Below, piece after piece: positions 42,701-54,662 of a DNA stretch of 64,000 nt. Both the position numbers and the translations under genes were made by a program. The number at the start of each line of letters is the position of its first letter. The stretch's first letter is position 1. Origin of the DNA: Phlebotomus papatasi (taxonomy: Eukaryota > Arthropoda > Insecta > Diptera > Psychodidae); NCBI RefSeq assembly GCF_024763615.1, contig NC_077222.1:8308001-8372000 (forward strand), given 5' to 3'. The notes beneath the pieces were generated by a model. That model was not told the DNA's origin, did not search any database, and was given only the letters and a program-made list of their open reading frames with translations.

Positions 42701-42740
42701 ATAGAGTATAGTAAAATTTTAATCATTTTACTAATATTTA
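39740..42740. other. Long stretch without recognised genes
   Basis: Three kilobases of largely single-copy-looking DNA. The only repeats noticed are a lone right end of the AAGCAT..ACTTTCCCC family near 42440-42472 and the unit at 41741-41800 that recurs at 44981-45040. GC rises slightly near 41990-42060. The 65-residue frame at 42262-42459 shows internal duplication and no family features. It could hold distant regulatory DNA. Confidence 0.45.
41741..41800. repeat. Direct repeat flanking the 19-bp array, left copy
   Basis: AGTGAGAAAACAATTTGCAT, ACATTCA and AATTTGCATGCTT recur at 44981-45040 in the same orientation with few changes. Confidence 0.65.
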
Positions 42741-42750
42741 ATTTTGAAGT

Positions 42751-44664
42751 TCCCTGGAAATTCTATTAATCACAAGAAATTTTACTGTTCTCAATAAATT
42801 TAAGTGTTCTTAAAGACGTTTACTGTACGTAAGAAATTTCCTTGTTTTCAATAAATTGTACTGTGCGGAGGATATTTTGCTGTTCGTAGGAAATTTTACT
42901 GTTCTCAAAAATTAACTGTTCTCAAAGAAGTTTACTGTTTGTAAGAAATTTTACTGTTTTCTATAAATTGTACTTATTCGCAGGACATTATACTGTTCTC
43001 AAAAATTAACTGTTCTCAAAGAAGTTTACTGTTTGTAAGAAATTTTACTGTTTCCAATAAATTGTACTTATTCGAAGGACATTTTACTGTTCCAGAGAAA
43101 TTTTACTGTTTCTAGAAAATATTGCTGTTTGCACAAAATTTCACTTTTCGCGGAAAATTTCACAGTTCCCAGAATATTTTACAGTTCGCAGGAAATATTA
43201 CTCTTTACTGGAAATTTTATTGAACGTAGAAATTATACTGTTCCTAGTAGATTTTACTGTTCCTATAAAATTTTACTGTTAGCTGGAAGTTTTACTGTTC
43301 GTGGAAAAATTTAACTATTTGCAGCGAATTTTGCTACTTTTTGGACACTTTACTGATCTGGTCCAAGGAAATTTTACTGTTATTTAAAATTTGACTCTTC
43401 GCAGGATATTTAACTGTTTCCAAAAAATTTCATTGCTCCCAGAAAATTTTACAGTTTGCTGGAAATTTTACTGTGCTTAGAAAATTTTACTGTTCCTATA
43501 AAATTATAATACTTGCCGAAAGTTTTACTGTTCTTAGAAAATTTTGATGCCCCCCTACAATTTTACTGTACGTGGAAAATGTTACTGTTCGAGTAAAATA
43601 TTCTATTCGAAGAAAAGGTTACTGTGTACAAAAAATTTTATTGTGTACAACAAATTTTACTGTTTATAGGAAATTTTACTGTTTGCAGGAAAGTTTTTCT
43701 GTTCACAGGAAATTTGTCTGTTTGCGGAAAGTTTTATTGTTCACAGGAAATAATCTGTTCCCAAAAAATGTCTCTGGTCACAGGAAATTTTACTGTCCCC
43801 ATTAAATTTTACTGTTCCTAGGAAATTTTACTGCTTACAGAAAAGTTTTCTGTGGACAAGAAATTTTCTGTTCCCATCAAATTTGTCTGCAGAAAGTTTT
43901 ACAGTGTACAGAAAATTTTACTGCTCGCAGGAAATTTTATTGTCCCCCTTAAAATTTACTATTCCTCGTAAACTTTATTTTTATGGAAAATTTTGCTGTT
44001 CGCTGGAAAATTTTCTGTTTGCAGGAAATTTTTGTGTTCCCAAAAATTTTTACTATTCTCAGAAAATTTAATTGTTCTCAAGAAACTTTACTGTTAGCAA
44101 GAAATTTTTCTGTTCACAGTGAATTTTCTGTTCCCAAAAAATTTTAGTGTTCTTAGGAAATTTTTCTGTTTGATGTAAATTTTACTCTTTGCGGTAAATT
44201 TTACTTTTTCGTTGGATTTTTTTTTATTTGCAGGAAATATTTCTGTTCTCAGGGAAATTTCTCTTCCCAAAAAAATTGACTGTTCCCAGAAAATTTAATT
44301 GTTTGCAGGAAATTTCACAGTTAGCAAGAAATTTTTCTATTCCCAAAAAAAATTTAGTGTTCCTAGGAAATGTTTCTGTTCGATGGAAATTTTATTATTT
44401 GCGGGAAATTTTACTTCTTCGCTGGAATTTTTTTGTTTACAGGAATTTTTTTGTTCCTACAAAAATTTTGTGTTCCTACAAAAATTTTACTCCACGTAGA
44501 AAATTCAACTGTTCCGAGGAAATGTCACTGTTCCCAGAAAATTTGTTTGCAGAAAGTTTTGTTGTTTTCATTTTATTTTACTGTTCCTAGGAAATATTAC
44601 TGTCCAAAGAAAATTTTCTATATGCATAAAATATTAGTGTTTCCAGGAAATTTTACTGTTCCCA
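42751..44664. repeat. Minisatellite array of 19-bp units
   Basis: About 100 imperfect head-to-tail units with consensus TGTTC(C/G)(C/T)AGGAAATTTTAC run for about 1.9 kb; the edges are more diverged. Since 19 is not a multiple of three, each frame reads a 19-residue protein repeat. This creates long spurious frames rich in KFYCSQEILLFTGNF-like text (43129-44696), which are not genes. Confidence 0.9.
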
Positions 44665-44980
44665 ACGCAAAAAAAATCTCTTTGCAGGAACAGTAGAACA
44701 TGATATTCCTATGGATTTCTTCTGTATCAAAATTTAGAACTTTGAATAATTTCAATGTCGATATTTAAAAAAAAACGTCTATGTATTCGCGAAAGGGCTG
44801 TTCCGAAAGAAATGATTACATTGTATTCTATTTTAAAGAGGGAGGACATTCTCTCTGATATCCCAGCTTCAGTGAATTATCGCAACAGAATTGCAATTAA
44901 AACGTTCATTTATTCATCAATAGCGCTAAAAATGATGTATAAACTGAAGTTTATGTAATTAGCACTTCTGTGTGACATAT

Positions 44981-45040
44981 GATGAGTGAGAAAACAATTT
45001 GCATGACATTCACACAAATTGCATGCTTCTGTCAGAGGCG
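44981..45040. repeat. Direct repeat flanking the 19-bp array, right copy
   Basis: AGTGAGAAAACAATTTGCATG, ACATTCACACAAATTGCATGCTT matches the left copy at 41741-41800. Confidence 0.65.
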
Positions 45041-45044
45041 AATA

Positions 45045-46236
45045 ATATCGAAAAAACTGAAAGAGATTATTAATGGATTTTTACGAATAATTTATCATAT
45101 AACAATCCACATGAAAATATGATACTACAATAGATATAAGAAAAACTACTTCCTGGGTGAAATATGAATGAGTATCATTGGTAATTTTGCTGTGTTATCT
45201 TATCCTTTTACTCTGTAATTTTCGTGATGTTTAAGTTTGATGAAAAAAAAATAAATAAATTTTCAGAAAGCATCATGATTGAATAACGTTGAATTTGTGC
45301 ATATTCTAGTGAAATGGGGAATTATTTTGTGGCCGAAACTGAGATGTTAAATATTCATATTGTGCATTTGCAATTCTCAATATTCTGCAACATCTTCAAA
45401 TTTATGCCTACCACAAACAAGATAAATTGAGGTTTTCTCCTCCTGTGATAGTCCAAATTATAAATTCAAAAATTTCTTTGTCTTTACTCTCAGGATATTA
45501 TGGTAGATGCTTCCTACATAGGACGTTGAACTGATGTTATATTAAAGTGCGTGATAATTTTTGGTGATAGAAGAATTTTTTGGTGTGCATCAATGAGTTG
45601 TCGAAATAGAAAATTCATCAGAACCCTCAGAACCAAATATTCAAAGAATGTTCGAAAACGATGTAAATGAATGTGACCTGTATAATTAATTCGTGGAAAA
45701 TAATGATTTATGTTTTGGTGTATTGTAGAAGAAGTACGGAAGATTGTTCAACAAAATTAATTATGTGTTATGTATTATTGGTGCGTGTCTCTTCCGTATC
45801 TCATTCCATTTGGAACTAAAGATTCCCGGGTGTCAATATATACAATGCGTGGGTAAATTTTGATCAGGTCAGCAACCTAAATTACGGTTTGGATGTGTCC
45901 TTTCAGCTATTTGTTGTCAATTATATCTCTGATATGATTTGTTTCACATCCTTTGGAGCAATTGTCTATAAATTCATCCAAGTTGCTATTGTTAAATCGT
46001 GTGAGGACGTACGATAAACATTTGGATGGGTTGTTAGAAGCAACTATTGCAATTAGGATAAATTAACCACTCTTCGTAATTTTCAGGAAATGTGTTTGAT
46101 AATTATTTTAGTGCTCGAACTAAAAGAGAAAGCAGCAAATAGTCCGTTGTTATCAAAAATTTTCATCTATTTGGAGCTTAAACGGTAAGAAATATCGACT
46201 TTTGGTCTTCAATGACCCCTAATAAAAAACATTTGC
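45045..46236. other. Intergenic, nothing recognised
   Basis: About 1.2 kb with no repeat pairing that I can see and no coding signal. Confidence 0.45.
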
Positions 46237-46242
46237 GGGAAA

Positions 46243-46394
46243 GGGGAAAGTGCTCATGCTTCGCACGATCCCAAGCTTCGTAATGATTAATTTTTTCTAA
46301 TGTTTCTCAATCAATGTGACTCATCGCATCCATATTTTAAAAACTAGGGATTCATTATGAAGCTTGGGATCGTACGAAGCATGGGCACTTTTCC
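46243..46394. mobile_element. MITE GGGGAAAGTGCTCATGCTTCG, copy 2 of the 29936 family
   Basis: GGGGAAAGTGCTCATGCTTCG, ACGATCCCAAGCTTCG mirrors GAAGCTTGGGATCGTACG, AAGCATGGGCACTTTTCC. The interior TTTCTCAATCAATGTGACTC matches the 29936 copy (TTTCTCAATAAACGTGACTC). Confidence 0.8.
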
Positions 46395-46409
46395 ATACCT
46401 CCATAAGTT

Positions 46410-46664
46410 CACTGAGAAAAAAAACGGGGATGCGATTAACTTTTTTTCCTCGTAACTTTAACACTTTTTAGGTGTAAAAATATATCAACATTCTTTAATG
46501 TTAATTTTACACCTTTTAAGGGTAAAATCAACATGAAAGAAGGGTAACTTTAACCCATAATACACCTAAAAAGGGTAATATTTACACCGTTTTCGGATCA
46601 ATACTGTAGGATAAAATAAACATTTCCAGAATGTTATTTTAACTTTTTCGGATTTCTCTCTGTG
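46410..46664. mobile_element. CACTGAG-family MITE, full length (reverse orientation)
   Basis: CACTGAGAAAAAAAACGGGG to TTCGGATTTCTCTCTGTG, 255 bp. A TT dinucleotide flanks each side. Colinear with 58755-59008. Confidence 0.85.
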
Positions 46665-47339
46665 TTGTTATTTCTACATTTTTCGTCCCAAGTTTTTTTT
46701 GTTATTTAGAAAACGGCTGATACGATTTTTTTTTAAATTTTCGATTACGTTTAGGTAGGTAATTCAAGTGAACATTTATTCGTCCATATCCATAGACACT
46801 TTTAACCGAATAATTTAGATATCGAATTTTCGATGATTAAATGTTTAAGTACCGTAGATGCAGCGCAGGTGACTTAGATCCCCTCCTGGTCATAAGCTTC
46901 TCATTAATTCTGTAACTTAAAAACAGTCTTTACCAATCCGATCTACCATGTCTAATCGGTGAGGATCATTCTTAAACATTAGAATTAAAGAAAAGCTTAC
47001 GAACAGTAGGGGTCAAAGTCACCCGCATCTACGGTGCTCCAAATTTATTTTAGAGATTTTTTTAGATTTTGATCTGAAACATCCTTTTCTCATAAAAGTT
47101 TCCCATTGATTTTCAGCCCAGTGGTTTTCTGCCTCTACTTTGACGAATAAAAAAGCTTTGTTCGAAGTTCGAAAGCCTTCTTCGAATGTTTTTTTTTTAA
47201 ATTCTAGCGATTATATATCAACTTTATTTTTGTTTTCAAAATATATTTCTTTCTCTTATAAATGTTTTTGATAATACTGTGCAATAAATTGACAGCATTG
47301 ACAGCTCCCCAGAAAAGCTATGCAAGCCATTGTGAGAAG

Positions 47340-47640
47340 GGGTCCCGGTCAAAACCTCGAAAGCCAAAATCCCGAACTCGAAAATCCCGAAAGCCAAAAT
47401 CCCGAAAGCCAAAATCCCGAATGGGCCAAAATTCCGAATTCTTAAATGTGTCATAGCTACTCCCACGATTGCACTCGCGCTTCCTGGAGGCAAAGGGAAA
47501 TTTTCTGTGTCTTGGGAAATTATTCTAAATCTAAACATTACTCTCCACATAATTTTATCCCTTTCAGGATTTTGAACATTTGGGATTTTGGTTTTCGGGA
47601 TTTTGGCCCATTCGGGATTTTGGCTGCCTCTGGAAAGGCT
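47340..47640. mobile_element. Foldback element, tandem-subrepeat arms, copy 3
   Basis: The left arm is CCGGTCAAAACCTCGAAAGC followed by CCAAAATCCCGAAAG units. The core has GTGTCATAGCTACTCCC, GATTGCACTCGCGCTTCC and GGCAAAGGGAAATTTTCTGTG. The right arm is TTTGGGATTTTGGTTTTCGG and GATTTTGGCCCATTCGGGAT. It is the most compact and symmetric copy. Frames at 47236-47766 are repeat translations. Confidence 0.88.
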
Positions 47641-48042
47641 ATCACCCGAAAAATGGTTTGTGATTTGGCTAGCCAAAAAAAAATATTTTTTTTAATGATT
47701 CCGTGTAGAAAAATGTATGAAAGTATTTTTGCAGTTAAAATATTTTGTTTATTAGGAATTTTATGATGTTGATTCCAATATTTAGAATAAAAAGCAAAGA
47801 AATCTAGGATAGTAAATAAGAAGAAAATACATTAAATAAGTGATTGACAAAAAATGGCTCTATTGTACAAATAAGATTGATATTAATTTCTAAGTATGAA
47901 ATAAAAGATTAAACATTTTTATTTCTGTTAGAAATATTTTTAATCTAGTATTTAAAATGAATTAATATGCTCCAATAATGTAAATTATACAAGAAAAAAT
48001 GCGTCCCAAACATTCCCTTTTGCGTTTCATACTGCCCAACAT

Positions 48043-48248
48043 CGGGGAGGTTTAGGACAAAGCGTCGAGTTAAATGTTTTATCTTCTCCAAGAAAATTCA
48101 GTTGTTATCCAAGTTCTATCGAGTACTTTTTATAAATTCAATACCCATAAGTATCGTATAGACTGCATGAAATTGTGATACATCATCGTGATTTTTTGGA
48201 ATACTGTCTCAAAGTAAAAACATGAAAAAGTGTCCCAAACCTCCCCGG
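48043..48248. mobile_element. Inverted-repeat element with CGGGGAGGTTTAGGACA ends
   Basis: CGGGGAGGTTTAGGACA and the inverse TGTCCCAAACCTCCCCG lie about 206 bp apart. A further partial copy of the same end (GTCCCAAACATTCCC) sits just outside, at 48003. Confidence 0.6.
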
Positions 48249-48249
48249 T

Positions 48250-50300
48250 CTCCCATAGCAAATTTTTCGCACAAGGTGGGGAAAGTTAATGAACTATCAT
48301 ACTGGTCACACTGAAAAGCTGGCAAAAGTTCGTATCATATGATTTAAATGGGTCAGGAATAGTAAACATCGTTGAATTGTTTTTTTTTATTTACTAAAAC
48401 AAAGCAAAGACTGATACATTTTGACACCGACTAATTCGAAATTCGAACATTAAGTTCTTCAGCCATCAAGAAGTAAGAAAGAATTACTTGGCTTTTTAAA
48501 TTTAACTTTTTCGTGTGATATTTTATAAATTCTTCGAACTTATTTCGATTTCTTTTTAATGCTATACGAGACCTAAGATAAACCAAAATGGCAAGCGAAT
48601 TGAACAATTTCTCTTAAAATTCGATATGGTTTTTTATTGGCAGTAAAATATTTTAACCAAAGAAGCGGATAGTGGTTAATGTACCATAAGTAACACGAAT
48701 ACAATCCTTATTTGTTATTGATCATTAGAACTGGAAACTATTGATAGAGATACCAGAAACATAATACTAACAGAATCAACGGAATACGAAAATAGTTATC
48801 TAACATTTCAAAGCTCAACGGTAATAATAGTTAATTTGAATCTTTGTGCAATAAGATATTTTTAATTGAATGTGTCTTTCTATCGTTTCAGTTATGTATA
48901 CCTAAATGTATTTAACATCAACTAACTAACTGTCAGAGGGTGTTAATAAAATAAATATACTTAAATATTAATTTGTTGCCATAGTTCTTGTTGAATTTTC
49001 ATGCAGAACTTTTAAGCACTGAGGTGCAAATTTTATTTACCTGCATTTCCAAAGCTCTCTAAAATGACTGATATTAATGATTTGCCAGGATGTAAAGCTA
49101 TACTCAACTTTTCATGATTGTCAATGGTATTCGATGCCTAAAGCTAAGAGGATTAAGTTTTTTTTGCTCAAATCCTCATAATGCAAAACCAGTCATCAAC
49201 AGCAATCAAAGTTTTAGGGTTTAGTATAGCATCGGGATTTGCAAGTTCTCAAACTATGGTCAATCGCAGCTATTCGTATTTTATGCTTCTCCAAACTATG
49301 ATGACGGACTAAGGGTGTTCCAGTCAGTTCCGAACTCCATAAATTTATTTGCAGACCACTTTACTTTCAAAACCACTTCCTTAGAGGCTCATATCAAAGT
49401 TTATTATATGCAATTTATATTCAAGTTTAGGATTTCACTCAAAGTTTACACTGGCTATAAATAATAAAGTGGTGGAAAACTTTTTTTCTCGTGTGCTTTC
49501 TTCATTTGTTTAGATATTCCAATCGCAGCATGTCCCATTCTCTAATCCAAACAAATACCCACTATTTATTTCCATCAAGAAGTTAAGGAAAACTATCCTC
49601 CTTTTCTGTGTTTTGGAGATTTTTTTTACATCTCCAAGATTTAAGATTTAGTGCAGATTTCTTAATTTGATCTTTCAGATTTAAGAGATATTATTTGGTT
49701 TAATAGAGGAAGAATTTAGCTTTAAAATATCAGGCATTCGAATTTCGAAACACTAATTACATACGAATCTACAGGAGCTTTTAGGGGATTTTTTGATTAG
49801 GGCTTTAGGTTATCGGCTCGCAAATAAAATGCGAATTCTGAGAAATTAAATTCCAACTTGATAGAAAATTATGCCTGCAGGTCTTTTTAATTCCTGACAA
49901 AATCGAATATTCGAAAAACAAGCGAACTTCGATTTGAACTTCCCGTCGATCTTCGAAATGAATCTGGAACAACTTTGTAACCAAATTTTAAATCATATCA
50001 GTAGATATTTTAAGACAATTTTTTTGAAGGATTATCCCCCAAAGAAACGTTTTTCTAAATGCAAAAGCGTGAGTTATAGTTGCAAGTTTTTGATTCCAAA
50101 TTTACCAATATAGACGAGAACATTACCACTTAAAATTTTCTAAAACATTTTCATAAATAGGACTTTTCTTGATGAAAATTCCGATAAAGAAAAATGATCT
50201 TCTATGTATTTTTGAACCTGATTTAAATTTAATTTTGTGGAATAAAGCGCTTTTTCGTAAGCTGAAAGCTTCCCAGAGATCAAAAAGACTTTTTGTTTAA
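48250..50300. other. Intergenic, nothing recognised
   Basis: About 2 kb of AT-rich DNA in which neither strand shows convincing coding segments or repeat pairing. Confidence 0.45.
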
Positions 50301-50440
50301 AGGCCTCTACACATTGGAAGTAATTTTCGTCAAAAATCTCTTTTTTGAAGGATATTGCCTGCAGTGTTGTAGACGTAAACGTCAAAATTCTGTCAAAAAT
50401 GCATTTTTTGACGAAAATTGCTCCTAATGTGCAGAGGCCT
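50301..50440. mobile_element. MITE AGGCCTCTAC family, copy 2
   Basis: AGGCCTCTACACATTGGAAG, TAATTTTCGTCAAAAAT mirrors ATTTTTTGACGAAAATTGC, TCCTAATGTGCAGAGGCCT; TTTAA precedes and TTAAGG follows. The 81-residue frame at 50140-50385 runs through it and is not a gene. Confidence 0.75.
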
Positions 50441-51030
50441 TAAGGAAATGCTGGGAAATTGATCAAAAAATTCAAAGGAAAATGCTTTCTTAGAGTCTTC
50501 AACGTTTTTCTGTAAAGTTTTTTACAAAAATTCGTCCAAAAAAATTAATACCGCGCCGATTTTGATTATTTTTGAAAATGTGGCAAGCTTAAGGACTCCC
50601 CAAGAGCTTTAAGAACTGTTCTAATCGACCACAGAAGCTTTAACCTAAAAACTCGTTTGAAGTTTTAAAATTTAAATCGACGAGTTGTACAAAAATGAAT
50701 AAGTTCATGAAAACGACATTTTGTTTTAAGCTTTTAAGAGCATTGAAATTCAAACATTCTGGCATCCTGCAACTCCATAAAATTGTACAAAAGTTACTTT
50801 TTCAGCAAGCTTTTAATTTCTTTTGTTGACGTTGTTGACAGCTGAAATGTCAAAAATACCGAAAATTCGAAATGAAAGAACAACCAGCGCTAAAGCGGAA
50901 AGTTTGCGAATTACCAATTTAGGCTTCCTGCCGATTTTTGAATAGGTTTGGCTGGGTTTTAGAGTGGCTTTGTCACTTCGAAAGTTTATCAGAGCTAATA
51001 TGGTTTATTACTTACACTCGAAAGTATACA

Positions 51031-51293
51031 TTTAGCACTAAACTTACCAAGACCGGTCAAATTGACCAGTTTATAAATTTTTTTAAATTGAGAAATATTA
51101 AAATCGTACAATGTCGCTATCAAACTCTATGGATTTCCTAAAATATGCATGTAATATATTTTTAAGTGTTTAAATTTTAATTTTTTCGTAATTTCCAAGG
51201 AATATTTGTTGAGTATCCTATGTACCGCGGTCTACCATTTGACCGAGAGTTCTAGGAAAATCGACCAAAAACGGTCGGTAGGTTTAATGTTAA
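51031..51293. mobile_element. Inverted-repeat element ACTAAA/GACCGGT type, copy 2
   Basis: TTTAGCACTAAACTTACCAAG, ACCGGTCAAATTGACC opens it, and GGTCGGTAGGTTTAATGTTAAA closes it inverted. Related to 7788-7956. Confidence 0.6.
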
Positions 51294-51759
51294 ATTCAAA
51301 ATCGAAATTGCAGTATAAAGCCATTTCGATTTAAGAAAATTCATTAAAAACCAGAAGTTATCATATTGCAAATCAGGCGCTGAATTTAAGTTTGACAGAA
51401 TGCAAAAAATAACAATGCAGCGAGTTTAATCGTAAATACGAAAAATTAATTTCAGTGAGAAATAGGGAACTTGAGGTGAAATGTTGAGGTGAAAAATTTC
51501 AAAGAACAAAAGTTTTAAGTACGGCTATTAATGTGTAAGGTTTCCGTCTTTATTATTTATTGTTTTTCCTCAGATTTTGTCAGATAGTAATTTTATAGAT
51601 TGATCATTTTAGTATCTATTGTAATGGATGTTTTTAGTTTTTAAAGGATTTTCAACATAGGATACTGATCAAAATAGGCCTAAAGGCCTAAGACCTTGGT
51701 AAGGGGGGAAACAAAAAAAAACAAATTCAGGGATCCAAATCGAATAGTCAGCAACAAAA

Positions 51760-52095
51760 ACCGGTGCCAGCTAAAAATTCCCGAAAGCCAAAATACCGAA
51801 TGCCAAAATCCTGAAGAGACAAAATCCTAAACGTCAAAATCCCGATTAGATCGAAATTCCGAATGGTCATATTATTCAGGACTTTGACTTTCGGGATATT
51901 GGCTTTCAAAATGTTGGCTTTTCAGGGTTTTGGCTTTAGGGATTTTGGCTCTTGGGATTCTTATTTTTCTGAATTTTGATTTTCGGGATATTGGCTTTTC
52001 GGGATTTTGGTTTTCAAGATTTTGGTTTTTTGGAATTCTGACTTTTCGGGATTTCGCCTTTCGGGATTGTGATTCTCGGAATTTTGACTAGGACT
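51760..52095. mobile_element. Foldback element, tandem-subrepeat arms, copy 4
   Basis: It opens ACCGGTGCCAGC then CCCGAAAGCCAAAATACCG, and soon switches to the inverted arm with many GGGATTTTGGCTTT-type units, ending GGAATTTTGACTAGGACTC. The left arm has about four units and the right arm about twelve: the opposite asymmetry to copy 1. Confidence 0.8.
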
Positions 52096-52145
52096 CGTCA
52101 AACTGATTTAGCAGCAAATTTAATTTCAGCGTAACGAAATGGCTA

Positions 52146-52361
52146 GGGGAAAGTACTCTCCCTTCGAACGTTCATGCCTTTGAATAATGTGAATTTTCTT
52201 TTATTTTTCCTAAAAGACTTACACATTTCTATTAATTTATTAGTTAGCTTGTCGTTAATTATTGATAATTACGTGATAATTATGTATAAATGTCTTAGGG
52301 AAGATAAAAGAAATCCACATTATTCGAAAGCATGAACGTTCGAAGGGAAAGTACTTTCCCC
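52146..52361. mobile_element. MITE GGGGAAAGTA family, copy 2
   Basis: GGGGAAAGTACTCTCCCTTCG, AACGTTCATGCCTTTGAATAA mirrors TTATTCGAAAGCATGAACG, AGTACTTTCCCC; TA flanks both ends. Colinear with 20136-20350. Confidence 0.85.
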
Positions 52362-52369
52362 TAGTTTGC

Positions 52370-54100
52370 AGTATTTGTCGCTAGAACTGAAAAGTTATTT
52401 CGAACAAGATTTAACTTTAAAGTAATATTAGGATAAAACTGGATGAGGATTGTATTTATAATTAAAAAAATATTTTTAAGAAAAATCTTGTGAACGTTAC
52501 AACATATTTTTTTCTAATTTTAAATTTATAAATTGGACAGTATAGTGAATGTTCTACTTTGTGGATCTTAAAACCTTTTAGAATTTAGATTTCCTATTAA
52601 TCAATTTATAAATCAATTAGGAAATGAATCACAACAGCTTATTGGAATAAAAACTCGAGAAGTGGAGCACATAAAAATAACTTTATGCGGTTGCATTAAG
52701 CAGGAAACAGACTGTACTTAAATCCTTCAGACATCACCTCTCACCCCATCAGGATCTAAATAAAAAGCTATTTAGTGTTTTAGTGCCGAAGGACAGAATC
52801 TTGAAGAAAAAAAAAAAGAAAATCAAATAAATTTGCAATTTAGATTATCCGGAAAAATAGTCACCCTGCTTGAGAGGGTTTTCTGTTTCACGATTTTCAT
52901 TCATAAAGTTAACACGGCTTTTTCTATCGCATATTTTGCACGCTTGCGCAAATTAACCATCTGTTAGTGTAAGTTGAAGGGCAATGTGGTTCGTTTAGAA
53001 GAGAAATCTTCTGGTCCAAACAGTTTTTCCGCGGCCGTTCTCAAGATAAGTTCTCTGTGCTAAGTTTTCTGTGAACAATATCTTATCGTCCTCCCCCCCA
53101 ACGGACATTTTTCGAAAATCCTTCGTTTGCCCAATCAGTTTTGGTGACTCTGTGGCGGAAAATTGTGAGATTAACTGTGACCGTGACATTGTTAAAGACA
53201 TTCAAGAATTCACTCTTTCAACGGTAAGATGTTTCAGTGTTTGATCGTTTTGAAATTGAAGGCTTGACCGTTGAGGATAGTTGCTTAAAATTGAAAAATA
53301 ACTTTTAATTTTTCAATTTCAAAATTGTTTTTTTAAATTTGTTTATTTACATTTAAAAAACAATGTATTTTTTTTATTTTTTTGGTTTCTTTGTTTTTGT
53401 TAAATTATTCAAGAATTTCAAAAAAAAATTGAATGGAATTTTTTTCGGTTATAAATTCCATTCTGATGAGGAAATGAATATTTAACTTTTGGCTTTTATT
53501 TGGCAATCTCTGGATTTCAAAACATCAATTAAAACCCGTAAATAGCAAACAGTGAGTGCTAAACTTTCGCTTGAATAGCAACATCAAAAAATTTTGTAAC
53601 AACCATAGGTATTGTTAGCAATATTTCACATTCTAGGTTATACAGAAAAATATTTGGGATACTTTTTTAAGTATTCATCATTGTTTTGGTAACCCCAGAG
53701 ACTTTTTTTTATTGTTCTCAATTTTAAATTCGAAATATTCATCACTGGATTTGCAAACAATTTGCAACCTTTTTTTTGTCATGGCAGCAAAAAAACCAAG
53801 TCTTTAAGCAAACTACCAAGTGGGATCCTTTCCGACGGAAAATGCTACCATTTAATGGATTGAAGTTTAAAAATGATGTGGTAACACTGAGATGTATAAA
53901 CCGAGAATTATTTTTCATTAGAGTTTTCTTGAGGATTTCTGTGTAATTATAGTTTTACCCACAAGTTGATTTTTCCTTCCTTTTTTCTTGCAAATGAGAG
54001 ACTTGTGCGGTGTATAAGACTTGGGGAGTAATTTTTTTGTTAGGGTTGAAGCTCGTTCATTATCATATAATATGTACATATATGTGGGTATATCCTGCGT
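52370..54100. other. Intergenic with one GC-richer island (about 52900-53230)
   Basis: Most of this is AT-rich and unremarkable. The island holds an initiator-like CAATCAGTTTTG near 53133 and, at its end, a good donor-like AACG|GTAAGATG at about 53222 on the + strand; it also has a 68-codon minus-strand frame (52995-53201). It might be a noncoding first exon of a + strand gene whose coding part is outside or not recognised. No downstream exon was found. Confidence 0.35.
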
Positions 54101-54662
54101 ACATCCTACACGGTAAAAATTTTTGTACCCTGACCAAAATATTGGAACAAATTTTCCTTGGAACATCTTTTTTTGGAATCAATTTGTACCTAGAGAAGAT
54201 ATTTGTTTGTTCCAAAAAGTTTTCTTTACGGTTTTGTTACGAAATATAGTTGCAATTTTGTTAGAGTTTTATTTTGGAACCGTTTTGATACGGTGGAATG
54301 TCTACAAATTTGAGATGATTTCGTTTTATACGAATTTGTTCTGAAAGTTGGAATAGAATTTGTTGCACTCGGCTGTTTTGTTCCTACTGTCAGGAACAAA
54401 TTGGTGCATTTTCTTATAACAATATTATTCCTACATCTGTAACATATTTGTTCCGAAAATTTTTTAGTGTCCGTGGACGAGGTAATTTTTGGAACGAAAT
54501 TGTTACTCGTATGGGGAATCTTTTTGTTCCCATTGTCGGGAACAAATTCGTGTTAGTGATTTCGTCTTACAGTTAAGGCCTATACTTCAGTCGAGATGGA
54601 TTTCGGTGACTAAAGTTCATAAGGAACATCAAATAAAAATCAACTGAAGAGTGTTTCACGGC

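Noticed and set aside
43129..44696. Several long overlapping + strand frames of KFYCSQEILL-type protein
   Set aside because: They are translations of a 19-bp minisatellite in different frames, with no start context or splice structure.
47236..47766. Frames of 146 and 106 codons on opposite strands
   Set aside because: Both run through foldback copy 3 and its inverted arms.
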